Of a DNA stretch of 64,000 bases, positions 11,772 to 25,793 are shown piece by piece. The notes beneath the pieces were generated by a model. It saw nothing but the letters and a program-made list of their open reading frames with translations. It was not told where the DNA came from and did no database searches. Position 1 is the first letter of the stretch. Each line of letters starts with the position of its first letter. The DNA comes from Pelargonium nanum (Eukaryota > Streptophyta > Magnoliopsida > Geraniales > Geraniaceae). A program made the position numbers and the translations under genes. The stretch spans positions 1 through 64,000 of the forward strand of contig JAYMTF010000030.1 of assembly GCA_036897485.1 (NCBI GenBank), in the 5' to 3' direction.

Positions 11772-14700
11772 TCAGGTAGATGGAGGAGTTTCCCAGTTCC
11801 TTGGGACGGGACCAACGTCGTATATGACTTCTCTGTGGCAAGACCATACAAGCTTTATCGCTTCTGGGGTCCCGATTCCTGCACCCCTGGGGTCCCCTGC
11901 TGGCCCAAACCTGTCACACCCCATTTGTTTTTCACAAGTTAAATCATTTTACAATCTTTTCATGTAGCAACAAAGAAAACAGCTCAAGTTTGCATTTACC
12001 AGTGATTCTGTGGGGCTCCGGTTGTCCTTGCTCTCAATCCAGCATAAGTAGTCCCATTAACTGTGTTGCCGATAACTTCCTGTAGATTAATTTTTTACCA
12101 TAAATACACTGACAGTTAAACGCTGCAGAAGCCATCAGGTATCAGTCTCACAATACGGGGCTATTCTATTCTCGTGACATTGGCAAATTATTCATGAACA
12201 AGTTTGCACTGGTACAATTAAAAGAAAATCTAAATGTTTCCTAAGCAATCTTAAGGTCAGAGGTGGAGGTATAGCTAATTAAGGTAGCTGTAGCAGATGG
12301 CAATGTGGAAAGTTTAGCATGCATAAAAAAATCCGTAACTTCTATAAACCGAGTCATATATATGTATATAATGGGTTGAGCATGTAGTCAGCACTTCCAT
12401 TCATATCCTTTACATGTAAATAATTCAAAGAAAATGGACAATTGAAAAAGAGTTAGTTGAATCTTGCCTGCAGAAATAGGGGATCATTTGAAACCACTGC
12501 TGCCGTTAAATGTGCATGCATCCTCTCAAGAGCGTCCAATACCATTGGGAGTTGATCTTTCTTATACTCAGTAACAATCTATGACCAAAAATCGAGAATG
12601 ACAGAACAATTAGCAACTAGTAGCTTCCAGTAAGTAAATAGTGTATCCAAGTAAGTGGAAAACAATAATCAAAACTGACTAGTGTTCTTATCCTCAAGAT
12701 TTCCTATCAATGCAGAGATCCAACAGACACACCTAGCCTAGGGATATAATTGAATTCAAAATCATTATGAGCTTTCTTTTGTTCATCAGCAATTATTGTA
12801 GTAACTTATTCAAATTAACAAATTCTGTTACCATTTTGTGACATGCAGGAGAACTGAACTAAACCAATCCATGACTTGCTTCTCTGTATAAAATTTACCC
12901 CTGCCAACTTAAACTCAGACCAACATTTTGGTTTCAAAGAAAACAATATCACGTCTTTTCAATCTTTACACTGAAAAGAATCATGATAACAGAGAGAAAG
13001 CCAGTGACAAGTCAGTTACCAAGTACTTATAGATGCAGAATAATACTTTCTTTGAGATCTCTAAGTTGATTGATGATCTAAACATTTTTATAAATTTTCT
13101 TAAGTTTTAAACAACTGAGACAATGAAAAGATTGATTTAAAGATAGTCAAGACAGGAAAACAACTGAACTTAAGTAAACTACTGGGTCTATCAGATTAGG
13201 AACTGATGTTGGTGGTATTATCCAAGGAGCACAAGGAAAAGTTCCAGATGAGAGACAAATGTAGGACTAAAAAGGCCATAGTAAAATAGCATGCAGTATC
13301 ATTAGTGATCACTTTCCTTCTTTACCTGGAATGGTCCAAAAATTTCCCTGGTAACCAGTTCATAATTTTTTTCTTTCAGAATTTCTTCAAGTGGAACATA
13401 AATTGCTGTTGGTTTTATAGCACCATACACAGATGGAATGGAGTGGTTCTCCAAGGGTTCACCACCGAAAAGTATTTTTGAACCTGATATCTGAAGCAAT
13501 TTATTCTTATGTTCTAGCATTGCTTCAGTTGTGAACTGCAACAACAAAAGTAAAAGGGCACAAGTAAAAAAAACAGCAATATAAACACTTCATAGCTAGA
13601 TTGTTCTGAGATGCATGCAAAAGGAGCTAAACTTGTGGGGGTGAATGGTATCAAGGAGAAGTAGAGAGAAAGTGCAGAATGAGATGGATGTACATTAGAA
13701 TGAAAATGTACGTCATGAATCAGGTCACTGTGCACTGCTTACAACAACAATCAAGCAATTCCCGAATAATATTGTGTTCTCCACTCTGTCTTATCTAATG
13801 CTATTTCCTCTATTTAGCAATGTGTTATCATGTCTCGTCATACTACTTTTCATGTTAAATTAGGCCTATACCCCTACATCATTAAGTTTCTCCTGACTGA
13901 ATTCTCTTCATTTCCCCAAATAGAGTCACTAACTTCCCTACATTGCACATGTCCCAACCATCTAAGGCGGTTTTTCCTCTTCTTGTCTTTAATTTAAGCC
14001 ACCAAACTCTAGTCCATATAATTTCATTTCTAACATTATCATTCCTAGTCTTACCTCAAATCCACCTAAGCATTCTCATTTCAGCTACACTCGTCTTATA
14101 ACTTTGCAATCTATTTGGAGCCCAACATCCAGTGTCATTCAACATTGCTAACAGTATAGCTAATTTATAAATAAAAAAATCTTTAAAATTTAAAGAGTTT
14201 CTTTTATCACGGAGAGCAAATGAAATCCTTCACCACTTCAAGGAGAAAAACCACAATAAAACACAATTAAGAGTAATCTAGCTGGAGTAAACAAGAAGTT
14301 AAGTTTAACTCAAGTGGTAGATAAATTCAATCTATGGCATTGAAGTTCATGAAATATCAAACCTTTTTTAAAAATGCTTAAATTTTCAACCAAACTTACT
14401 CTGTTCCACCAGAGACAAATAAAGTACTGAACTCATTAAGCCTCCATCGCATGATCAGGATAAAACCCATAATGATTAAACCTTCATTCACTCCACATGA
14501 TAGACATTTAAAGGGATAACAATTCAATCCACTTAATCGCAACTCTATTGGGCCAAAAAAAATTATAAGAAACTTCAACACAGTAGAGAGTTAATCCAAT
14601 GTCATAAACTTGGATTCTTAATAGAATTTAGCAGATAAAGCACCAAAACTAGAATACTTACAGTAAGGACAGGCCCGATGGTTAAATCTTCTAACTTCCT

Positions 14701-17700
14701 CCTCTCAGCAAGATTTTTCATTTTAGATAATAGTGAAGTTGCAGCCCAATTCTGTGCAAGTATATCACATTGCTAGTGTTAGCTAATGGTGGTGGAGAAG
14801 AATAGCTCAATTTTATTAGCATACTGGACAATTAATATACATATATATATATATATATACAAGCACTCTACAAATGGAAGGGTATCATCCCTAATTTACA
14901 TAATCAATGATATTTCTAGCAGTTAGTAATAGGAGATTTAAGAGATTGCAGCAGTATTATTCCCAATCTTTAACATCAGATGACCACAAAGACGCAAAGA
15001 CATGATCATAGAATTAAAAGACATGTTTTCAAGATTGATAATGCCAACTTACCTCATGCATGAATAGTATTGACTGAGCAGAGCACTTTTGACCACTGCA
15101 TGCATATGCATCCTGATCACAGACCCATGCAACATAATCCTCCTGCCATTCAGGAACCAAATGGATGTAAACCAACAATCGCTTTGAATGTGCACAAGGC
15201 AAACAGCATTATCAGAATTACAAAATAAATACATTCAGTACACCTCTTGAACATCAGGCCCCAAGACTTTCCAGTCAAATCCTGCATCTTCCAATCTAAT
15301 GCGACCCTTCAGGTCAAGTGCCAGTTTCTCTGCCACTCTTGAGCTACCAGTAAAGAGAGTCATCCGTGGATTTGCCTGAACAGGTAGTACAAGGACTAAA
15401 TTCATGTTCAGCTAGGCTTTAAGCAAATCTAAAAGTACAAATCACGTAATGTAAAATTGTGGGTTAAAATAATTATTCTGACAATAAGAAAGCTTAAATT
15501 ACACTCTGAGAACTTTTTCAATAAGAAAGAAATGACCTTTACATATTATTATACCAAAACATGGCATCTCCTCATTAAGATGCTATTCTGATGCTGCATT
15601 TGTTTGTTTTTACTCACTGCTATTCAGCAGCTATTGCTTCCTCCTTTTACATATTTATTTGGTCAATATAAATTGTCTTCATATTGTCCTTCATTTCCAA
15701 ACCAAAGTATGTTCACATGGGTGTCTTGTGAGTGTAGTAGAGCTCATACATGAAAAACTACTAAGCAACTCCTTCCTATTGCTGTGAAATTTGTAAGAAT
15801 AAAAGGTTCTATCGAAGTTAGATCATATGAGAAACATCTGAAGGAACAAACCTCCAATAATATCTTGTTCATTGCTTTCCCGTCAGAATTTATGAAGTCA
15901 ACGTCTTCAATCGGCATCCCACAATAATGAAGTAGCCGAAGCATTTGCTCCATAACAATGCTCACCTAAAACAAAATTCAGCAGTTATATCATTGTCATG
16001 CGCCCCAAAATATCAATAAAAGTACCATGGAAAATGTAAATAAAACTCAAAAAATTCTCACAAAGGGTTTAGCTCAATAGATAAATATTAAGAAGAGAAA
16101 ATTCAAATAATTCAAAAGAGAAGGCAGTAGCTACCGGCTCAACAATTTCCGAAATACTTATCGTATATCTATCAATCAGCATGGCTGCTAGTTCTAGCCA
16201 TGTTATTCATCATCATTGTCCCTCACAAATTATTTGTTTTAAAAAAGTTGCGTAGTTCTCCACAAATAAATGAACTTTTCAATATTAGAGCAAGTGTTTA
16301 CTTGTATACCTTGCTATCAACTTTGAGAATAGGTTTATTCCCCATGTAAAGTGCACCCATCAATTGAAGTACTGGAATCTCTAGGGGAAAATTGAAGGGA
16401 GTAACAATAGCAACCTGTAAAAGCTTTCCTTTAGATATTCAAGTTAAAGAGAATATATATGGATATCCAGAAAAAATATAATCAACAATAATAATAATTG
16501 ATAACAAAATATGCATAAATAGAGACTGTCATGGCACAGAGTGCATTCATCTTAACACGACAACATACGTCATAAAACAAAATTTGTGCCAGATATATTA
16601 GACATCAGAAATGAAATCAAACTATACCTTGTCAGTAAAGAAGTACCACGACACAGAAAGTTTCTGGGTTTGAGCAAATTTATGTGAGATAAACATTGTT
16701 CTTGCAGTAGTCATGATGATATGTACAGATATGAACTTAACTAGCTCAATGTTGTAGCATAAAAGCAATCACATGGTCCAATAACCTAGTATAGCTCTCA
16801 AATCTCATCAGAACCATATACTACATAGATAGAGAATAGTTGGCTTGTCTAAGAAATATATCAAACTTGTTCAAAGATAATGCCTTACCGGACCATACGG
16901 CCAACGGAAACCATTACTCTGCTGTCCAAGATGATTTCCAGGTATGCCAAAAGACCTTGCCAGAAAACGAACCTTGCATCGAGTACAAAGAAAAAATATT
17001 TGTAAAAAATAAAAAATTAACTAATAAAACTTTACAAGGAAATGTTTTTTTGTTAGAGCTATCATATCTAAATAATATACATTTGATTAGAGAAAATGCA
17101 TATGGTCTTGAGCTCTTCAGTTATATTCCTTTACTAGGACAACCCATAAATACAGCAAAAATAAATAAGGAACTAACTTCTTCTGATAACTTCCACATAA
17201 AACAAAACTAACTGATTATTGATTATAGCCTATATTTCAATTCACAGCAACATACACCGTTTTGTGTGATTTTTTCTTTCCTCTTTGTTTTACAGGTGAA
17301 GTCAAACTAAAAAGACTCAACAAGAGTAATTTTCCAATACCTGATCTCCGCAGAAATTTTCTAGAAACTTTTGTGTAACAAAAACTTCACCATGAGCTTG
17401 CTGGTAACTCTTTGGAGCAACCCTTTGAATTAATCTAGTAAAGAAATGGGAAACCTGAAAGTCATTCAAAATCAGAAGTTGTTAACACCATTATATAAAT
17501 AATCAAATCAATTTAGTTACATGTTTGAAGAACATGAAAACAGTGAGAGCCAACACTTATTTTAACTAAAAACGGTTACCTTTGGCAGGGAAAGCATGTG
17601 GGCTGCCTTGGCAGATATGTCCCCATACATAAGATATCTGCAAACATGTACCCATATGAGTATGTTAATTTTTTTCATTGAAAAAATAAGTAAAGAATCA

Positions 17701-19625
17701 GAGAAAAGTTTCCTATTTGTTAAATTGGAAATGAATAATCATGATATTCACTACCAAGACATCTCTGTGATGATCTAGTATGTAACTATTAAACAAATAA
17801 AATAAAGAAATGAAGAAAGGGTTGGAGAGACAAGAATCAGTAACACAAACCTTTCTGGTGCCTTAAAGGGATTATGCAGACCATGTTTGGGGCACTGGGC
17901 CAAGCTCTCTACAAACGGCTGCAAAAGCAGTCAAAAACCCAGAAAATCAGTTAAGAACAAGTAATCATAAATTGGAACATATTTTCTCTAACCATTTTTT
18001 GGTTATAACATGTGAATGTTTGAATGCTTCAACTATCTACTATGCATGGCAAGACAAGCAGGAAATAAGAGAAGAAATGGTGATAATGTATTGCCCAAAT
18101 GGTTTATAAGTACCAAGATGTATGACCATTTAGCAACACCATAATAATTATGATCAATATAAACAAGAACAAAATCAAACGAAAGCAATAAAGCCGGCAT
18201 ACACTGATTGACGTACCTTATTCACCAAAGAGATAGACAGAGAGGACATACCTTTATTCCTGTTTCATCAATCTCTGCAACCTTAATAAATGGTTCTCCA
18301 TTCAAAGGATCCACAATAGTATTCAAATTTGAAGATCCTACCCATTTACCCTGCACTACAAGATATTCCAAGAAATAATATTTTGATCATTGGGTAGCAA
18401 AATGAAAGATTAAAATAAGAGCCAGATTTGAGTTTAATGACCAAGGCGTGGAGTAATAGTTTACTACTGTTGAATATCTATTTATATTTTCCTTTCATAG
18501 CGGATAAGTATGGGTTTTCTATAGTATATTATGCATACTCTATGTAACCATAGCTGAAAGAATTAGAAGAACATAATTAAGTATTAATCTAAGAAAGTCC
18601 AAATAAGAGTTTACTGTATCCCCAAATAATCACCTACCAAAGCTTTGCACTTCAGCCGGTTGAGAACCGGATAGCTCTTCAACTTCTAAGGTTGCAAAGG
18701 GTAAAGAGTGACTAGATCTGCTAGACAAAGACAAATAAATAAATAAAGTGAAATAGTGCCAGTCATATAGGCGTAGAATTTTAGTAACCTGAAAGCTTGG
18801 TACACAGTATTAACAATGGCTGAGAATTTAGGTCTATCCTCTCATTGGCAAGAAAATTTCTAAAATATACATAAAAATGACCTAGATATTTGATTAAAAT
18901 TGTGCGGAAGATGAGCAGCTCCAGAACAATCAAACTACCAAACCAAAATGTGTATGCTTTCCAGTGAATTTGTAACCTAAATCGAGCGACCCATTGAACG
19001 AGAATGAAAATCTTAGCTCTGGGATCAAACACCACCCATGATTGAATTACAATTATGGATCAAATTTTTGCAGGAACTTACAGATACATTATCACATAAA
19101 CCAAGATGTTACCCCCTCCCAAATCGATAGATTTACAAACCCGAAACATCATCCATTTCGCTGCTTGTGGAATGTGACACTTCCCCATCAGCTCATAAAT
19201 TGTGGAAATCATAATCACAGTTCACAGGTGTTTGAAATTTGAATCTTAAAATGCTAGTAAAAAATGGTGGAGAGTGTGATTATCTGTTCAAAACTACAAA
19301 ATGATCCAGAATTCCCAAATAAAAGAACACATTCAACCATTTCAAAAGCAACAACATTTAAATTCAACCAAATACTCACACCACCATCACAAATGAATGC
19401 ACAACTGATCATCAAATCAGAGAATTACCAATAACAGATCACAAAACACAATCACCATCGTCATCGACAACACAACACAACACCTCTCGAATCAAAGCCA
19501 GAAACAGGAAGTAAATGAAAATACCTGGCGGAGGAGAGATTGAAAGAAGTGAAGCGATTGAGAGCGTTGTGGAGGAGACCTCTGCCTCTCATTTCTCTGC
19601 TTCTGCTCAATACAAATCTGCTCAT
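11772..19625 (-). CDS. P5CDH: Delta-1-pyrroline-5-carboxylate dehydrogenase, mitochondrial (ALDH12A1)
   Basis: Sixteen exons encode 559 aa: 19625-19525, 18717-18638, 18355-18252, 17918-17851, 17637-17580, 17454-17341, 16972-16889, 16414-16310, 15965-15852, 15375-15244, 15142-15053, 14751-14662, 13535-13326, 12578-12468, 12079-12000, 11910-11772. Phase closes throughout. The enzyme oxidises P5C / glutamate semialdehyde to glutamate with NAD, the second step of mitochondrial proline breakdown. Residues 1-40 are Arg/Ser-rich, like a matrix-targeting peptide. The aldehyde dehydrogenase core follows: PFNFPLEIPVLQLMGAL, cofactor-binding FTGSSRVAEKL, and the nucleophile cysteine in YACSGQKCSAQS. The C-terminus is WETPPST. 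The intron after exon 14 has a GC donor (CTGCAG|GCAAG). Intron 12 carries a LINE scrap. Confidence 0.97.
13770..14120 (-). mobile_element. RTE-type LINE fragment in a P5CDH intron
   Basis: Read on the minus strand, the sequence gives SVAEMRMLRW (about 14075-14105) and further on RLRWLGHV-like text (about 13945-13970), hallmarks of the C-terminal end of RTE-clade reverse transcriptases. Only this end of the ORF is present, with several stop codons and frame changes. It lies in the same orientation as P5CDH inside the intron between exons 12 and 13. Confidence 0.65.
14838..14861. repeat. (AT)n microsatellite in a P5CDH intron
   Basis: An ATAT dinucleotide run of about 22 bases follows TTAATATACAT. 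It lies between exons 11 and 12, clear of the splice sites. Confidence 0.8.
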
Positions 19626-19664
19626 TTCTCTCTGATTCACTGATGACAATTTCTTCTCATTTTA

Positions 19665-19675
19665 CATATATATAC
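19665..19675 (-). promoter_or_regulatory. TATA-like box of P5CDH
   Basis: On the minus strand the sequence is GTATATATATG, about 40 bases upstream of the P5CDH start codon at 19625. That spacing implies a very short leader, or a start further upstream by another element. Confidence 0.45.
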
Positions 19676-20274
19676 TCACTCCACTCCGATTCGCTGCGCA
19701 AAATATTACACTAAATTAACTAAATGGCCTGAGCTGTCACTTTCTTGCCCAATTAAAACGATGCAATTGTAACGAAATGAATTTATTTTAAATAATTTAA
19801 TTTAATTTTTTGTCACACTAGCATATTTAGCACAATCGATTTGAATATGGTTTTGTTTTGGTAGCAAAATGATCGGATCGTACTAATTTTGAAGACTATT
19901 TTACTAATTTAAAAATGTTGTCTCAATTTCATCAGAAGTGAAACAAGTGGACGAGATTGGTGATGGTTTGTGGAGCATGATGGAGGTGAGTTGCACATAA
20001 TATGGTCAAAATTAAATTAAAATTAGAAAAAAAGGGATTGGGATGATGAGTCAATAATAAAACAAATGTTGGCGTGTAAGTGAGTGTGTCAGTCTGACAG
20101 GTAGATTTTGGATTAGATATTGGGGACACCTCACCACTTTGTAAGTCGTGCCTGTTTTATGCATTTCAGCCCAATGGGCTTATTGTTGGATCAGTTGGTT
20201 ATGGGCCTGCGTCTTCATGCAAAAACTACAGCCCACAGTACTTATTTTTAAATTCAAATCACAAACACAACGCA

Positions 20275-20475
20275 ATTACTAAACGTGTTGGGTTCTTCAA
20301 CGTGAACATGACACGATTACGAAATGTGTGAGCTCAAAAAACTTATTTTGTGTCGTACGTCGTGTTAATACACAAATTGTCACCTCTAGCTAACATAAAC
20401 TATTGCTTTTCAGATTTTGGAATCAACACGTCTGACACGACACGACACGTTTGACACGTTATTAAAATTTAGCTA
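20275..20475. repeat. Fragment of a CACGACACGAC-type dispersed repeat
   Basis: The stretch has repeated GACACGA/CACGTTTGACACG words and ends with CGACACGACACG. The same vocabulary, AACATGACACGATTA, recurs at about 35963 and 36000, so both are copies of one dispersed family. The style resembles non-autonomous hAT elements of plants, but no clear ends are visible here. Confidence 0.4.
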
Positions 20476-21425
20476 CAATTATACTTTTAAATGTGCGTAC
20501 CGTGTGTTGTATGTGTTACAAATTAAAAAATTAGAATAACTGATTTACTGGTCAACAAGCTGAAACTTGACATTTACGTTAAATGATGTCAATTGTATGG
20601 ACAAATTAGAAGCCTTTATTAGTATCAATGTTTGACCTGAAATTCTAAATCTGAGAAGAATAAAATAAATGAAAAAGCAATAAAGTCCAGATGATGTATA
20701 TAGATAGACTTGCTCAATTTAGAACAAACACCACCACTAAAGTTGTATAATCTCTCCATCTTAAAATAGTTTGTTGGTAAGATTTATAATTGAGATAGTT
20801 AATATTAAAAAAAAATCTTGTCGTAACAAATTCAAATAATTATAACCAATTAGTCTATGTTTTCCCTTTAACTATAAATACCTTGTCAGAACAAATAATG
20901 AAAACTTTTTTTTAATAAAAAAAAGTGAACAATTGTTGTGAGACTGAAATGAGTATATATTAGCAATATATAGATACAGTGATGGGTAAAATCATATTTG
21001 AGCATCCAAAATGGAACAAAACGGAAGCATTTAGCTTGTAATAACACGAAAGTTAAATAGAAATATCATTAAACACACTTATGGAAAGATACGAATATCT
21101 TAACTTTGACTAAATTAAATCCCGAACAAAATTAAACTTGTAGTTTATGCCTAAAAAAGTTGAATAGGAATAGGAATAAGTAGGTGGGGTGCGCTGACAT
21201 ATTTGGTTGAATTGTTCTTCTTCAACAACCATTTGTTTTTGTTTTGTTGCTTATTATACAATGAATTATTGGTGTGAATATACGTAGTATAAGCTGAAAT
21301 GCAGTGCTTATTTTTATGCGCAATTGGATTGGGTTGGGTTGGGTTGACATTTATGTATCAACCATTTTGGCCATTATTTTTATGGAGTCAAATACTACTG
21401 CCAATTCCATCTCTCTCTATATGTG

Positions 21426-21438
21426 TATATATATAAAA
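21426..21438 (+). promoter_or_regulatory. TATA box of the WRKY gene
   Basis: TATATATATAAAA lies about 45 bases upstream of the ATG at 21478, at a credible distance for a short leader. Confidence 0.55.
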
Positions 21439-21477
21439 CTAAAAACATGCAAGTGTATTTGAAATATTAAGTGGAAT

Positions 21478-24031
<2,554 letters not shown>

Positions 24032-24431
24032 CACCATTTTATTTTATATTTGTGAGTTTTGTCACAGTTCTTGCAAAATATATGGCATGTAATTAATTGT
24101 AGTGTTGTATCTTTCTAAGTGTACAGTACAGTAGGTTAATTTCTTGCTCTATCAAATTTTGAATTTCAAAATTCGATTGTTATTGATGTTCATATCTAAT
24201 AGCAGGTTAATTTGTTGCTCTATCAAACTTTAAAATTCGATCGCTATTGAAGTGTTCTATAATATTCGTACAACTATATGAAGTTTAAAATTTTTTTAAA
24301 AAAAAACTCATAGAAAGAGAAAGAATGAAAACATATTATATATAATATTCATAAAAAAATATTATAATTAAAAATAAACAATCCCAAGATAACAATAACT
24401 ACAACCACCACTAGAACTAAAACTCATGAAA

Positions 24432-24869
24432 CTAGGCTTGTGGCGGAAAATAAGGAGCATATATAGGAACATCAAGATCCACATTCATGTAAACAACCTT
24501 TTGCTTCTCATACTGTTCATCACTCCTCATCTTACGAACAAGCTCCAAAATTTTACAAACTATGAATTTACGTGGTGATATGCGCATACTTTGGAGTAAT
24601 TTCGATATAGTAGAACGAGAAGATTCTTCATTCTCAATTGTTAGCTCGTCAAAACCGATCCAATGTGTGTGCTCTTCTTCACTGACCTCTATATTGTCGT
24701 AATCGCAAACATCATCTTCATCTTCATCGTCATATACGCAGGTAAAAGTAATTTTGAATTTGATTTTAACACCGCTAGACGTTGTATCATCGACCACTCT
24801 GGACTCTTCGGTACTGTTCTGTTCGTAGACATCACACAGTATGTCTCCATAATATTGGTCGATTTCCAT
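24432..24869 (-). CDS. Orphan acidic protein of 145 aa
   Basis: The single-exon ORF starts MEIDQYYGDILCDVYEQ and ends DVPIYAPYFPPQA. A credible TATA box (minus-strand TATATATAAC at about 24941-24950) lies roughly 80 bases upstream, followed by a pyrimidine-rich leader, which supports transcription. The middle is very acidic (YDDEDEDDVCDYDN, about residues 50-63). The second half is mixed helical (SKLLQSMRISPRKFIVCKIL). I do not recognise a domain. It could be a lineage-specific gene or the degenerate N-terminal part of a larger family. It points away from the WRKY gene's 3' end. Confidence 0.5.
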   Translation of the reverse strand: MEIDQYYGDILCDVYEQNSTEESRVVDDTTSSGVKIKFKITFTCVYDDEDEDDVCDYDNIEVSEEEHTHWIGFDELTIENEESSRSTISKLLQSMRISPRKFIVCKILELVRKMRSDEQYEKQKVVYMNVDLDVPIYAPYFPPQA

Positions 24870-24942
24870 TGCTAATAACACAGTTTAAGAGAGAGGAGAA
24901 TCTGGAGAAAGGCAGTGGTTTATTTTTATTGTTCGGGAGTGT

Positions 24943-24950
24943 TATATATA
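24943..24950 (-). promoter_or_regulatory. TATA box of the orphan acidic ORF
   Basis: The minus strand reads CCTATATATAACAC about 75-80 bases upstream of the ATG at 24869. This is the best non-coding evidence that the ORF is a gene. Confidence 0.5.
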
Positions 24951-24954
24951 GGAT

Positions 24955-25793
24955 AGGTTTGGTGGCAGAGAAACTTAGAATAGGAAATTTACAATTACGA
25001 ATCAAATTAGGAATTGGTGAACGGGTAATACGTAGAACTTGCTGTGAATTAGGAATGTGGATTTACTTTAAAAGAAAATTAAAATCTACTTAAAAATAAA
25101 TAAATAAAAAGAGAGAAATTTGGAACAAAAGCAAATTAAGCCAAGAATGTGTTTGGTATACTAGATTGAGGACTTCGGCATAGCTAGAGCTGGTAAAATG
25201 GACCCCACACGCCGGGTACCCGAAACCCAAGCCGTGGGTTCGGGATGGGTATACCTGCAGAAAACAATGTTTTATGCCTAAAAACTGAATCTGGCCCGAC
25301 CCGAACTTTTGTCACCTCAGCAGCTGGGTTTCTCTTTTTCTTTCAAGAACTGTTGTAGTAAATTCAACAATAAGTCTGTGCCAATCCCAGACATAGTCCC
25401 AGAGAAATCAATCAATGAGTTATGCTACAATGTAGATTAAAATTGCATATTAATACTACCTACAAAGTTACCTACAAAGTTAAGAGTATACTAAAGTCTA
25501 AACGCATTGCAAGAAAAAGAACACAAGTTTCAAATCAATGAAGCTGTACGCTGCTTTAGAGACATACAGTGAATCAATTTGCAAGAGAATTGAAGCTGAA
25601 ATTCAGAATCCAATACTGCATATATATATGCAACGGCAAACCTCCACTCAAACCAACATTAATGCATTACAATGGAGCAATGCACGATCCAAACGAATGC
25701 TTCTCGAGCATTCAAAAATTAGTGCCAGTATATACTATTAATAGCAACCAGAGGTTGGCAATATAGTCACAACACTGCCATTGAAAGCAATGT
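24955..25793. other. Spacer upstream of the orphan ORF, with a hAT-like repeat fragment
   Basis: At 25187-25325 the words GAGCTGGTAAAATGG, GGGTACCCGAAACCC and GGCCCGACCCGAAC occur, the same vocabulary as the MITE copies at 37.3-37.9 kb. The remainder is the 3' flank of the ASY4-like gene. No further gene seen. Confidence 0.45.

Larger units (their letters stand above)
19680..21477. other. Intergenic region between P5CDH and the WRKY gene
   Basis: The left end is the P5CDH promoter. The middle holds a fragment of a CACGACACGAC-type repeat (listed separately). The right part is the WRKY promoter with W-box-like TTGAC[CT] cores at about 20535 (minus), 20627, 21107 and 21384 (minus). No gene is supported. 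Confidence 0.4.

Noticed and set aside
16840-17211. 123-aa plus-strand ORF
   Set aside because: It lies antisense across a P5CDH exon and its intron, with no domain and no splice support.
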